A stretch of 64,000 nt of DNA from Tritrichomonas musculus (taxonomy: Eukaryota > Parabasalia > Tritrichomonadida > Tritrichomonadidae). The number at the start of each line of letters is the position of its first letter. Position 1 is the stretch's first letter. Position numbers and translations under genes: made by a program. The DNA lies in contig JAPFFF010000002.1 in the NCBI GenBank assembly GCA_039105265.1, positions 8,990,001 through 9,054,000 on the forward strand, read 5' to 3'. Positions 41,331-51,546 of this stretch are shown here, one piece after another. The notes beneath the pieces are model-generated. The model did no database searches, had not been told where the DNA came from, and was given only the letters and a program-made list of their open reading frames with translations.

Positions 41331-44300
41331 TTAATATCGAATTATTTTCGAATTCATGTCAAATCCAACAGATTGCATGTCAATAGAATATGGAATTTTT
41401 ATTTCAGTAAGCGAAAAGCATCCCTCAAATGCTTTATGCCCAATGATCTTTACTGATGAAGGAATCTTGATTTTTGAGAGAGATGTGCATCCACAGAAAC
41501 TAAAGAATCCGATTTCTTCAACCTGTGGTGGAATGACGACTTCAGAAAGCGATGTACACTGATTAAAAGCGCATGGTCCTATTTTCTTGACTGATTTCGG
41601 GATTGCAATTTGTTTCAATGAAGAACAACTTTCAAAAATATTTGACTCGATTTGCACCAGGTTGAAAGGAAGCTTGACTGATGTAAGCGATTTGCATGAC
41701 TTGAATGCATATGGACCAATTGATGTGACAGATTGGTCAATTTCAATTTCTAAGAGCGATGAGCATTCTTCGAAAGCACTGTGATCAATATATTGCACTG
41801 ATGAAGGAATCTGTAAATGTGAAAGTGATGTGCACTTCATGAATACTCCTTTGCTTAGCCTTTCAATGGGTGGAATATCAATTTTTATGAGTGCCGTACA
41901 ACTGCTAAACGCATAATCACCGATTGTTGTCACACTATTAGGTAATGCAATTTGTGTAAGCGATGAGCAGCCGTTAAATGAATAATTACCGATTGAAGTT
42001 ACCGATGATGGAATGGTTATTTGTCTCAGCGATGAACAGCCACAAAAAGTACCATCCTCAATTATATGCACAGATGATGGAATTACGATTTCTTCTAATG
42101 ATGAACAATCACAAAATGCACCATCTTTAATTTCGTTAACAGAAGATGGAATTGTTATTTTATTGAGTGAAGAACAGCTACTAAAAGTCTCGTATCCAAT
42201 TGAAGTTACAGATGATGGAATTGCTATTTTTGTAAGTGATAAACAGCCGCTAAATGCATGATTTCCAATCGAAGTTACCGATGATGGAATTGTTATTCGT
42301 CTCAGCGATGAACAGCCGTAGAAAGTACTATCCTCAATTATATGCACAGATGATGGAATTGCGATTTCTTCTAATGATGAACAATCACGAAATGCACCAT
42401 CTTTAATTTCGTTAACAGAAGATGGAATTGCTATTTTATTGAGTGAAGAACAGCTACTAAAAGTCTCATATCCAATTGAAGTTACAGATGATGGAATTGT
42501 TATTTTTGTAAGTGATGAACAGCCGCTAAATGCATGATTTCCAATCGAAGTTACCGATGATGGAATTGTTATTTGTGTGAGAAATTGGCACTCTGAAAAA
42601 GTATAAGGTTCGATAAAATACGTAGATGGAGAAAAAACAACTGAAAATGAAATCGATGATGTTTGAGAGATTGAAAAATCAGAAAAAAATGATTTTAATG
42701 ATTCAAATAAATTCTCTTCATATATGAATTGAATTGATATGTTTTTAAAAGTTTTTAACAAATCTCCAAAATTTGATGATTCAAATGATTTATTTGAATA
42801 CAGCTTTTCTGTTTGTTTTGGCGTTATCTCAATTTTATCCCATTTTTTATCATGATAGTTATCATCATTAAATATGACTTTTGATATTAAAAAAAGTTGT
42901 GTTTCTTTTTCTACATGATGAAAACTTTCAGTAGCAATTAAATCACGAAATCCTTCTGAATGAATTATCTCAAAAATTTTTATGGCTACATCATAATCAG
43001 GGTCACAACATTCGCCATTAAAAACCATCTTCCCATATAAATATATGGCTCTCTTGTTCTTTTTTTTGGCACTATGATAGAACATACTAATTGCATCTAA
43101 ATATTTTTCCTCTTTTCTTAATATTTTGCCATATAAAAGCATAGATTTTGAATCATCAAGATTTTCTTTAAGAAATGATTTCGCTTGTTCAAAATCTCTT
43201 GGAATAATGTCTCCTTTTATAAGCAGTCTGCAGTAATATAATAGCGCATCATTGCATTTCTTATTAATTGATTTCATTAAGCATGAAACTCCTTTTTCTA
43301 TATTTTTATGACAATTGTTTGTTCCTTCGATTAATTTTTTCCCTAAAACGAATAGCTCTTGAGGATTACTCTCAGTTTCTAAAGCTTTTTCAATGAATGC
43401 ATCCGATCCAAATTGTAAATTTGTGCATCTTTTTACTCTTTTATCATCATCTGAATTAGGTACTTCCTTTATTTTATCTTCTTTTGCATTAGGTACTTCC
43501 TTTATTTTATCTTCTTTTGCATTAGGTTCTTCCTTTATTTTTTCTTCTTCATTTGTTTTTTCTTCTTCTTTTGGAATAAATATTTGTGTTTCTTTGTTTT
43601 CGTTTTCAGTATCTTGATAATCTGAAGAACAGTATAATTCTTTACCACTCGATAGCTCTTCAAAGCGAATAGATTGACCGAGTTCAAAAGAAGATTCTTG
43701 ATTATCTAGTGAGTATATGTATTCATAATATTCAGATTCATTGATAGAATCCGTTATGTACGCTTTATTGTTCTTTAAATCATTAACAATTTCTTCAAAT
43801 GATGGTCTTTCTTCATATTCTTGTGACCAACACTTGCAAATAAGCTCCTGAAATGCAACTGGAATATCTCTTGTCAATTTTGGTCTCTCTTTTTCATTGA
43901 CAATTTTATGGATTAATTCGAAATAGTTTGAATAATTGCAGAACTTTTTCAAAGTGAAAAGTTCATAAATAAGAGCTGAAAAGCTGAAAACATCACCTGC
44001 TCTTGAATATGCATTCTTTTCTAGTACTTCTGGTGGCATGTATCCGGGTGTTCCTTTTATTTTAAATGGAGAAGAGTATATATCAAAACTAATTCCTGTT
44101 GACACATCAAGACTTATTTTTTCTTCTTTTTTTTGCGGCTGTATAACTTTTACCAGTCCAAAGTCAGTGATTTTTGGATTCATATTTTCATCGAGCAATA
44201 TATTTTCTGGCTTTAAATCTCGATGAAGAACGTTGTTTGAATGCAAATAAAGCATTCCTGAAGCAATTCCATAAACAACGATTAATTTCTTCGTTTCATT

Positions 44301-44663
44301 CCAGCCAGGAGGTGAAAGGCCATGTGATTCCTTTCGAATAAGATCTTTCAATGTTCCATTTGGCGCCAATTCAGAAATTATTGTAGGTGAGTTTGAATGA
44401 TTGAAATCATCTGGACTGTAACCTATAAAGCCGATAATTGATGGGTGATTTAAGATGGACATTAATTTAACTTCTCGAAAAAAGAGTAGTGTTTTATCAT
44501 CTTCTTTGAAATTTTTACTCATTAAAATATCTAACACTTTTGCAGCATAAAACATCCCAGTTTTTTTATCTTTGACTTTAAAAACTTCACCAAAAGAACC
44601 TTCACCAATTTTTAACAATGGTTCAAATCTATTTATGTCAATAAATTTGGAACTTTTCCGCAT
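41331..44663 (-). CDS. Triple fusion: protein kinase, Sel1 repeats and BspA-like LRRs
   Basis: An 1110-residue protein. Kinase domain (about 12-300), all key motifs intact: GEGSFGEVF, YAAKVL lysine, HRDLKPENILLDE, DFGLVKV, GTPGYMPPE and GDVFSFSALIYELFT. A charged linker follows with tandem KEDKIKEVPNA units (about 365-405). A short Sel1-like stretch (about 430-560) includes KEEKYLDAISMFYHSAKKKN. The C-terminal 420 residues are about 18 BspA-like LRR_5 units of 23 residues, such as IPSSVTSIGNHAFSGCSSL. A block of four units is duplicated. It is probably a cytosolic Ser/Thr kinase whose partners are chosen by the Sel1 and LRR parts (inference). MRKSSKFIDINRFEPLLKIG is a normal start just ahead of the glycine loop. 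Confidence 0.95.
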   Translation of the reverse strand: MRKSSKFIDINRFEPLLKIGEGSFGEVFKVKDKKTGMFYAAKVLDILMSKNFKEDDKTLLFFREVKLMSILNHPSIIGFIGYSPDDFNHSNSPTIISELAPNGTLKDLIRKESHGLSPPGWNETKKLIVVYGIASGMLYLHSNNVLHRDLKPENILLDENMNPKITDFGLVKVIQPQKKEEKISLDVSTGISFDIYSSPFKIKGTPGYMPPEVLEKNAYSRAGDVFSFSALIYELFTLKKFCNYSNYFELIHKIVNEKERPKLTRDIPVAFQELICKCWSQEYEERPSFEEIVNDLKNNKAYITDSINESEYYEYIYSLDNQESSFELGQSIRFEELSSGKELYCSSDYQDTENENKETQIFIPKEEEKTNEEEKIKEEPNAKEDKIKEVPNAKEDKIKEVPNSDDDKRVKRCTNLQFGSDAFIEKALETESNPQELFVLGKKLIEGTNNCHKNIEKGVSCLMKSINKKCNDALLYYCRLLIKGDIIPRDFEQAKSFLKENLDDSKSMLLYGKILRKEEKYLDAISMFYHSAKKKNKRAIYLYGKMVFNGECCDPDYDVAIKIFEIIHSEGFRDLIATESFHHVEKETQLFLISKVIFNDDNYHDKKWDKIEITPKQTEKLYSNKSFESSNFGDLLKTFKNISIQFIYEENLFESLKSFFSDFSISQTSSISFSVVFSPSTYFIEPYTFSECQFLTQITIPSSVTSIGNHAFSGCSSLTKITIPSSVTSIGYETFSSCSSLNKIAIPSSVNEIKDGAFRDCSSLEEIAIPSSVHIIEDSTFYGCSSLRRITIPSSVTSIGNHAFSGCLSLTKIAIPSSVTSIGYETFSSCSSLNKITIPSSVNEIKDGAFCDCSSLEEIVIPSSVHIIEDGTFCGCSSLRQITIPSSVTSIGNYSFNGCSSLTQIALPNSVTTIGDYAFSSCTALIKIDIPPIERLSKGVFMKCTSLSHLQIPSSVQYIDHSAFEECSSLLEIEIDQSVTSIGPYAFKSCKSLTSVKLPFNLVQIESNIFESCSSLKQIAIPKSVKKIGPCAFNQCTSLSEVVIPPQVEEIGFFSFCGCTSLSKIKIPSSVKIIGHKAFEGCFSLTEIKIPYSIDMQSVGFDMNSKIIRY
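42031..42582. repeat. 276-bp tandem duplication within the LRR region
   Basis: Sequence starting GATGAACAGCC at 42,031 recurs 276 bases later at 42,307 with only scattered changes. 276 bases equal four 69-base LRR units. The protein shows it as two runs of NEIKDGAF, DCSSLEEI, SSVHIIED and CGCSSLR. Confidence 0.85.
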
Positions 44664-45279
44664 TTCTTACAAAAATTATATTCGTTTTCATTTTTTATAT
44701 CACATTTCTTTTTTTTAGTGGATTGAGAAAACATTAAAAATTTATATTCAATGCAATTACTGGGGGAATTTATGAATAAAAGTTCAATGAATATTCATCT
44801 TGCGAGGGTCTCAATTGGAAATATTGAAATTGTGCGAGAGTCTCAATATTAAATAATCATATAAAATTATATTTTATTAGAGTACGCCGAAATAGTGAAT
44901 TGTTATTTGAAAAAAGTATCAATAATGAAAAAGCATAAGTTATTCCAAAGAAAATAAGTTTTTTATATTCAAACTTGGAATTCATACTTATCAGTGCACT
45001 ATATTGATAATTGAATACTTTAACTCACTAACAAGAATACATGATAGTTCTCTCATTTATGAAGTCAAAAAGATAAGAAATAGTTTTAAAACACAATTTA
45101 ATAATGCTCCTACATTTATTCTTTATACAATTAGTCAGATTCAAAAAGATATTTCTTAATGTACCACAGGCAGACATTAATCAAAATCTATTAACTTATA
45201 TGCACAAAATAAATGAAATTAGAACTTTTTGGATCAATCATAAAATAGAAATAAAGAAGCATCATAACGTATATAATCC
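44664..45279. other. Spacer and possible 5' remnant of the HECT gene (45,104-45,279, +)
   Basis: From 45,104 a plus-strand frame reads protein-like: FKKIFLNVPQADINQNLL, then TYMHKINEIRTFWINHKIEI and KKHHNVYN, right up to the hAT-like element. Removing that element with one duplication copy (465 bases, a multiple of three) extends the frame with PSYNTFRDGYLFYLNRKK before a stop. The HECT frame then starts within a few bases, in another phase. I read this as decayed upstream coding sequence of the HECT gene; it is inference. The rest is A/T-rich spacer. Confidence 0.4.
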
Positions 45280-45736
45280 TAGGCTTGTTATTCTGATATC
45301 AATTATCAGGTTTGGCACTTTTTTTAACTCAGATAATCGATAATAAAATGCTATCGATTGGAACTTTTTATTGATGAATTCGATTATCAAGTATGAAATG
45401 TGATACAAAAAAAAATATGCTTTTGATATCGAATCTTGATTAATCGAAATTAATACCTGAAAAAAACATTAAAAATAGTATTTTAATGGAATAAAAAAAA
45501 TATATTCTAACTTATTATGTAAAAGAATCAGCTTTTATTAAATTTTATAACGGATATGTGAAGTAATCAGATAAAAAAGTTTACAAAATTTTAATACGTT
45601 AAAAAAATTTCAATATTGATAATCGATCTTTTATTTTTATTCATTATTGATATCAGAGAATAAATTTTTGATTTGATATTGATATCAGAAAAATGGATCA
45701 ATTATCGATATCGAAAATCGAGACTTAACAAGCCTA
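45280..45736. mobile_element. Non-autonomous hAT-like element (457 bp, perfect 8-bp duplication)
   Basis: The element begins TAGGCTTGTTA and ends TAACAAGCCTA. It is flanked by identical octamers TATAATCC (45,272-45,279 and 45,737-45,744). Subterminal ATCGATA/TATCGAT and GATATCA motifs occur near both ends. No ORF of note. The exact 8-bp duplication is the classic hAT mark and shows a fairly recent insertion. Confidence 0.9.
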
Positions 45737-45785
45737 TATAATCCTAGCTATAACACTTTTAGAGATGGGTATCTTTTTTATCTGA

Positions 45786-47915
45786 ATAGAAAGAAATGAT
45801 AATAATTCAGATGATAATAATAGCAATGAAGGTCTACGATTCTTTCCAGTTCATAATGATCAAATTGAATTAATTAAAATTTTAAACATTTCTGCTTTTC
45901 AATTGCCTGAGCAAGATTCAAATTTTCAAGAATTATGTAAAATAATTCAAATAATTTGCCAATATGATGAACATATATTACAATATTTCATATCATTATG
46001 TGAGGAAGATTTCAATTCAATTAAAGAAAAAGAAACATTAGGAATAGATTTTCTTAATCTTTTTAATAACATCATTACATTACTATCAAATGTAAGGAAC
46101 TGTAATGGATTTAATAAGTACTTCTCAAATGAATTTTTGTTAAAATTAATTTCAACTATTTTGGAACCACAATATAGAACTAATGAAGAATTGCTATGGA
46201 AAATATCTGATATTTTCGGTTCTTTGGATAAATTACCAGTTAAAGCAACTCATGTTATTAGATTCATGTTTTTAACAAAGAAAAAAGTTTTTATTCAAAA
46301 AGTATTTAGCCTTTTCCCCAAATTTTCAATGAATGAATTAGATCATATGAGTACGATATCCAATATCTATTTGCATAAAATTTTTAAAGGTGATCAACCA
46401 ATTAATTTGATTAGTGATTATTTTGATTTTATTCCATCTTTACCAAGGTCTTTATATCATATAGAGCTAATTAATTTATTAGATAGAACACTTAATCAAT
46501 TTTCAGAGAATGAAAATAATAACTCTGTGATTAAATTGATAATTAAGCTATTAGACATGTTAACTCCACAAAGGAGTAGTCAAGAATCGATTATTAAAAA
46601 CGAATCAAATAATCAATCTACATATACTCAAGCAATTCCTCAATTTATCTATGAATCTGATCCAATATTTTGGGACATATTCGAAAAGCATAAAAAAATA
46701 ATCATTGAAATTTTCCAAACTAATGAACAGTATGTATTTGTTCAAGATCACTACATATCGACATTTTTAAATGAGTATCCTGAGTTCTTTTCTTTCAATT
46801 TGCGATATAAAATTTTCAAACAGAAAATGAAAGATATTTTAAATCCTGATTATTATCTTCCATTGGACATCGATCCTGAAAACATTCTTGTTAGTTCTTA
46901 CAATGAATTAGCTCAATATGATCCTGATAATTTTAAAATTGATTTTAGAATTAATTATTATAATCAAATAGGAAGCGATGAGGGTGGTTTAAGGAGAGAC
47001 TGGTTTATTAATTTATCAAAAGAAATTTTCAATCCAGATTATGGTTTGTTTAAAGAATCAGACGAAATGACTTATTTACCAAATAGGTTATCGGGTGTAA
47101 ATCCTGATCATAATAATTATTTTAAATTTGCTGGAGTGATTTTTGCTTGTTCTCTTATACAAGAGCAAAATGTAGAGCCACATTTAGCACGATCTTTTCT
47201 TCGTCAGATTCTCGGTCAAAAAATTGAGTTAAGTGATCTGAAAGATATCAATGAGCAAATGTATGAATCTCTCAAATTTATTGAAGAAAATGATATTGAT
47301 GGCATTGGTGTTAATTTTGAAATTAACTATAAAAATGAATTTGGAATTCTTCAAACATATGAATTGAAAGAAAATGGTAGAAATATTGAATTGGGAAATG
47401 AAAATAAATTCGAATACATAAAACTTATGCTCGAATATCAATTAAGAGAATCAATTAAGGAACAAATAAATTCGTTTTTGGATGGTTTTTATTCAATAAT
47501 TCCAATTGGAACTATTAAAATGTTGTCTCAATATGAGCTTGATTTGATCTTTTGTGGAATTCAAGTTATAGATGTGAAAGACATGCAAGAAAATACAATA
47601 TTTCTAGAGTATAATAAAGGTTCAAAACCAGTTGTCTTATTCTTTGAAGTAATTTCTAAATGGAGTCAAGAAAAATTGAGAGAGCTGATCTATTTCATAA
47701 CTGGTTCTTCAAGAGTTCCAATCAATGGTTTCAAAGCATACAAAGATAAAGGTATCCCTATTACCATTCAACAAGGAGGTGGAAGAGAAAAATGTCCATG
47801 TGCACATACTTGTTTTAATATTCTTGATTTGCCTGAATATGAAACCGAAGAAGAATTGGATCAAAAATTCAGTATTTCCATTAAAGAGCATTCGTTTCAT
47901 TTGGTACAATTTTGA
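45786..47915 (+). CDS. HECT-type E3 ubiquitin ligase, 5' end incomplete
   Basis: The frame is open from 45,786 and codes about 709 residues with no ATG in the first 150 codons, so the true start is missing or further upstream. The last 350 residues are a full HECT domain: FRINYYNQIGSDEGGLRRDW, FKFAGVIFACSLIQ, DGFYSIIP, LIYFITGSSRVP and the catalytic Cys in CAHTCFNILDLPEYE, followed by the short hydrophobic tail. The enzyme accepts ubiquitin from an E2 on that Cys and passes it to substrates. The N-terminal part is helical and unassigned and begins with an Asn/Asp-rich stretch (NDNNSDDNNSNEG). A hAT-like element lies 50 bases upstream in apparent remnant coding DNA. The catalytic part is intact but expression is doubtful. 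Confidence 0.85.
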   Translation: MERNDNNSDDNNSNEGLRFFPVHNDQIELIKILNISAFQLPEQDSNFQELCKIIQIICQYDEHILQYFISLCEEDFNSIKEKETLGIDFLNLFNNIITLLSNVRNCNGFNKYFSNEFLLKLISTILEPQYRTNEELLWKISDIFGSLDKLPVKATHVIRFMFLTKKKVFIQKVFSLFPKFSMNELDHMSTISNIYLHKIFKGDQPINLISDYFDFIPSLPRSLYHIELINLLDRTLNQFSENENNNSVIKLIIKLLDMLTPQRSSQESIIKNESNNQSTYTQAIPQFIYESDPIFWDIFEKHKKIIIEIFQTNEQYVFVQDHYISTFLNEYPEFFSFNLRYKIFKQKMKDILNPDYYLPLDIDPENILVSSYNELAQYDPDNFKIDFRINYYNQIGSDEGGLRRDWFINLSKEIFNPDYGLFKESDEMTYLPNRLSGVNPDHNNYFKFAGVIFACSLIQEQNVEPHLARSFLRQILGQKIELSDLKDINEQMYESLKFIEENDIDGIGVNFEINYKNEFGILQTYELKENGRNIELGNENKFEYIKLMLEYQLRESIKEQINSFLDGFYSIIPIGTIKMLSQYELDLIFCGIQVIDVKDMQENTIFLEYNKGSKPVVLFFEVISKWSQEKLRELIYFITGSSRVPINGFKAYKDKGIPITIQQGGGREKCPCAHTCFNILDLPEYETEEELDQKFSISIKEHSFHLVQF

Positions 47916-48382
47916 ATTTATTCATGATATTATGATTTCAAAGAATTTAATGATTAAATAAATAATGAATATTTAACATATTCAACCTTTTGTATTTTTA
48001 TTTATACATGCATGCATGTAAGGATTCCTTGGAAGTCCATACAAAAAGAATCATTTTTTATTCCCATAAATATTCCCAAAACAGTTATATTATAAAATGG
48101 TTTTCCCGTTGAAAATATATCAATCAAGGAGAAAAAAAAGGAAAAGATTTACCCTGATTAAAAAAAAAAAAACATATCAAAAAGAAAAGCTAAGAATATG
48201 GAATAAGTAGTAAATGTTGAAATAACTTTTGGTTTTCTATTGACATTGATTCAATATTAAATTATAGTTTAGAGTTTTTGACATTTTAAAAAAACAATTA
48301 TTTATATTTCTAAACTCATATAAAATCAATGTTTAATTAGCAATTGTCTCTATGTTTTAGTTAATAAATTATAGAACATAAA
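47916..48382. other. Intergenic spacer
   Basis: About 465 A/T-rich bases between the HECT gene and tRNA-Cys. Nothing recognised. Confidence 0.6.
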
Positions 48383-48453
48383 GGGGCCGTAGCTCAATGG
48401 TAGAGTATTGGATTGCAGTTCCACTGGTTATCGGTTCGATTCCGGTCGTCCCC
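48383..48453 (+). tRNA. tRNA-Cys (anticodon GCA)
   Basis: Acceptor GGGGCCG pairs with CGTCCCC with one mismatch. The D arm is GCTC-AATGGTA-GAGT. The anticodon loop TTGCAGT gives GCA at 48,415-48,417. The T arm is ATCGG-TTCGATT-CCGGT. The next base, T, is the usual discriminator of tRNA-Cys. A CTTTTT terminator follows. The first anticodon-stem pair (T-C) is mismatched. No intron. Confidence 0.93.
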
Positions 48454-48538
48454 TCTTTTTAGATTTTTTGAATAAAATAAGAATATATTAAATATTTTGT
48501 TTTAATTATAAAATGATATTATTTGGTTGAATTTACTA

Positions 48539-48856
48539 TTATTTCAAATTGAAAAGGTCATCAAAACCGCCGCCAAGTTCTAATGTTTCTTCTTCTTCGT
48601 TAATGCCTTCTTCTTGTTTTTCAATTGCTGGCGATTGTTCATTTTGTATTGTTCGTGTATTTGAAATAACTGTCAGTTTTGATTTGCCATCATCTATAAC
48701 TTCTTGGATGTTTTTCCCTTCCAATTTGTTGACAATTTCTTCTGCTTTTGATTGATCAAATTCAATTCCAACACTTTCGATGATTTTTTGTATATCTTCA
48801 GCAGTTGGATTCTCTTTCCCCAATTTTGCAAGCATGTAAGCAGCAATGTACTTCAT
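48539..48856 (-). CDS. RPLP2: 60S acidic ribosomal protein P2
   Basis: A 105-residue protein, the normal P2 length. It has the family start MKYIAAYMLAKLGKENPTAE, the helix IIESVGIEFDQSKAEEIVNK, the LEGKNIQEVIDDGKSKL segment, then a charged hinge. The acidic C-terminal peptide is EEEETLELGGGFDDLFN. P2 pairs with P1 on the ribosomal stalk and recruits elongation factors and the GTPase centre. The Ala-rich hinge of most P2 proteins is replaced here by a Gln/Glu/Asn-rich one, and the tail ends FDDLFNLK instead of the common GFGLFD, as far as I recall a protist variant. Being a housekeeping gene, it is probably strongly expressed. An Inr-like site lies just upstream. Confidence 0.95.
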   Translation of the reverse strand: MKYIAAYMLAKLGKENPTAEDIQKIIESVGIEFDQSKAEEIVNKLEGKNIQEVIDDGKSKLTVISNTRTIQNEQSPAIEKQEEGINEEEETLELGGGFDDLFNLK

Positions 48857-50348
48857 TTTATTAAAATGATGTGACTAATATAACCAAGCATTTTTGTTGT
48901 TAATGCAATGTCAGAGTTTGATTATATTTTTATTTTGAAAATTTCATAGGAAATTTTGAATGAAAAATTGTGACTTTAATAATTTTATTACAAAAATACT
49001 CTATAAATTGGAAAATGATGTGAAATAAATAAAATTTGACACTTGCATTTTCTAATCTTATTTCAAATGCTGAATTAATTAATAACATTGTTAATTTTTT
49101 TTTTGTCAGTCACTTTTTATAAAAATGACCTTTCACGTTTTGAAAAATAATTTTTTTTTTTTCACATTGCAATTATTGGACAAACTTTATAAACCAAAAA
49201 ATTCGAGTTAACTATTCTTTCCTTATTTTCCAAAAGGTGCCAAGTTAATTAGACTTGAATTTTCTAGCTAATTCAAATTAATTCAAAAAGAGGTCAAGTT
49301 AATTATTCTTTTAAAATTTTAAAATGAAAAATAAAAAAGCATGTATAAATATATACATATATTCCAAGTTATGAATGTATAATATGTCTCTAATATAGAA
49401 AATTAAACTTTTTAATGTTGATCAACATTAAAGTGATTTAACGGTCATTTTTAACGTATACTCAATTTTTTTCAAAAATTTTAAAAATTTTAGTTAAAAA
49501 AATATGATAGATCTTCAAATGCAGTAGTGATTGTAAGATAAGATTGGGTACAAGATATCTACTGTAAATCTAATTAATGTTTTATCAATTAGGACAAGCT
49601 CTGACTTCATTGATAATTGACATCGATGCAAGTTTTGATGTTGAAATTAATGAATTTCATCAGTTTATTGCTTTGTATTGCTCATAATCTGTTTGCACTA
49701 CTGTTTTATTAAGACTTCGTCCAGCCAAAGGCTTGTAATCATTCATGAAACACGTTTGTGAAGTTAAAAATAATACGATAAGTTTTCAATAATTTGTGAT
49801 TTAATTGTACAATAATTGTTCATTCTTTTCGTTGGTGATAAAATAAATTTATGATAATAAACTAAATTCTACTTTTTATATAACATTTTACTTACATATA
49901 TGCCAAAAAATGTTTACGAGTATGATTTTAATGATGGGATTAATGCATTTGATCCATGTATTCTGCTTATATTAAAGTTTTTCACTATGAATATTTCCTT
50001 TTTTGCCCTTAATATTGATGGAATCCTTTTTAGTTTTACTCTTTTTTCATGGCGGAATACTTTTATTAATACTAGCTGTATCATTTATCAGACAAAACTG
50101 AACAAATTTATACTATTCTGATAATTAAGTTTATCCGAATTTTAAAGTTTTAATAAAAATAATCAGGTTTTTAAGTAATTTTTTTCTAAAAAATCTGCAT
50201 TTGAAGATCTATCTTTTTTTTATACTCACCCCATTTTCTATTAAACCGTCGGGGAAAAAAAATTGAATGCGATTTTTTTCAAAATTTTGAAAAAATTGAA
50301 TGAAAATTTTCCGAAAATCTGCATTTTGGAATCTTTCAAAAATTTTTT
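48857..50348. other. Long A/T-rich spacer with a distant 18-bp inverted pair
   Basis: About 1.5 kb with no credible gene. A 73-codon plus ORF at 49,900-50,121 is Phe/Ile-rich and has no recognisable motif. ATAGATCTTCAAATGCAG at 49,507-49,524 recurs inverted at 50,195-50,212 and similarity continues weakly outwards, which may mark the worn arms of an old element of about 0.75 kb. Confidence 0.45.
48858..48880 (-). promoter_or_regulatory. Initiator-like motifs before the P2 gene
   Basis: On the minus strand the leader reads AGTCACATCATTTTAATAAA immediately before ATG. It contains TCACA and TCATT, both fitting the trichomonad Inr consensus TCA-Y-W, within 20 bases of the start, as expected for the short leaders of these organisms. 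Either could be used. The motif is short, so the support is modest. Confidence 0.45.
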
Positions 50349-51461
50349 ATGGAAATTGAAGAATATATTCATCAGCAAAAAGAGCTTTATTTTTTGATTC
50401 TCACTCTTATTGAAGATCCATGTGATGATGAAAATAATTTCGAAAACTACATAAATTTTCATAAATCGCAAGATTTTATAAAAGATCATGAAGAATTTAA
50501 GCATGAACTTTTATTAATATCAAATATATCGAGAAATCATCACCGCAACCCAAGCTTTTTTAATAAAATTTTCAAAATTCTCGATTATTTGTTTAAAGAT
50601 AATAAAGGAACCATTACAAACCACGAACTTTTCAATATTTTTAAAAGAAATAAACCAATTCTTCTTTATTTGATCGAAAACAAGATAATATTATTAGATG
50701 ATATTATTATTAGGTACATAAAATTCTCATACGAAGCAATAGAATCAGACTTATTTCAATTCTTTTTACCAGAAATTAAAAAATATGAAGAAGAAAACGA
50801 AAACAAAACCCAAAAAATTGAAGATAATATTAATTTTGAAGATAATCGTAAAATTGGAGAAAACGATTCTTACATTTCCACATTAATTCGTAATGATTCT
50901 GTTGAAGAATTTATAACTTATGTTAACAAAATTAATTTGCCACTCTCTGATACGAAAATAGCAAAATCAATTTTTGAGACTAATCCGTTATTAATTGAAA
51001 ATGATACAACATTAATTGAGTATGCCGCTTTTTTTGGATCCATTCAAATTTTTCAATATTTAAGATTAAATGGTGTTGAACTTGGCCATTCATTGTGGCT
51101 CTATGCAATCCATTCAAATAATGCCGACATGATTCACCTTCTCGAAGAATTCAATGTCCAACCGCAAGACGATACGTATTGTGGGTGCTTAGTTGAGTCG
51201 ATCAAATGTCATCATAATAGCATCTCAAATTATATTGAGGACAATTTGTTAGTTTCAAATTTGAATGAATATTTGAAAGAAAAAATTTTTTCAGCAAGTT
51301 TGTGTTACTCAAATTACAATCATTTCCCAGACAATTTTGACAAGTATTCTGTTTTTTATTATTTGAATCGATATAATTATTCCAAACTTGTAAATTTTTA
51401 CGTTGAAATAAAGAAGAGAGAGATAGAAAACATTCGAATTTCAAAAATTTTTTACTTTTGA
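50349..51461 (+). CDS. DUF3447/ankyrin-like protein, probable 5' half of a split gene
   Basis: A 370-residue ORF with a normal ATG. It shows the architecture of trichomonad DUF3447 proteins: an N-terminal helical region (EYIHQQKELYFLILTLIEDP, HELLLISNISRNHHRNPSFF, NKPILLYLIENKII) and then degenerate ankyrin-like units (TTLIEYAAFFGSIQIFQYLR, LWLYAIHSNNADMIHLLEEF, CLVESIKCHHNSI, YNYSKLVNFYVEIKK). The ORF ends in a Phe/Tyr run at 51,461. About 90 bases later another frame resumes with an ankyrin-like unit and BspA repeats. In this family DUF3447 and LRR parts often belong to one protein, so this is probably the front half of a gene broken around 51,460-51,550. It may still be made alone. Role: protein binding, partner unknown. 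Confidence 0.72.
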   Translation: MEIEEYIHQQKELYFLILTLIEDPCDDENNFENYINFHKSQDFIKDHEEFKHELLLISNISRNHHRNPSFFNKIFKILDYLFKDNKGTITNHELFNIFKRNKPILLYLIENKIILLDDIIIRYIKFSYEAIESDLFQFFLPEIKKYEEENENKTQKIEDNINFEDNRKIGENDSYISTLIRNDSVEEFITYVNKINLPLSDTKIAKSIFETNPLLIENDTTLIEYAAFFGSIQIFQYLRLNGVELGHSLWLYAIHSNNADMIHLLEEFNVQPQDDTYCGCLVESIKCHHNSISNYIEDNLLVSNLNEYLKEKIFSASLCYSNYNHFPDNFDKYSVFYYLNRYNYSKLVNFYVEIKKREIENIRISKIFYF

Positions 51462-51546
51462 AATTTTTTTTTTACTTTTTTTTAATGAAGAATTCAAAAA
51501 AAAATTTTGTTTCTTTTAGTGATTTTTAAATAATTTTTTTTTTTAT

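Noticed and set aside
49900-50121. 73-codon ORF in the long spacer after P2
   Set aside because: Phe/Ile/Asn-rich and compatible with A/T noise; no motif or supporting context.
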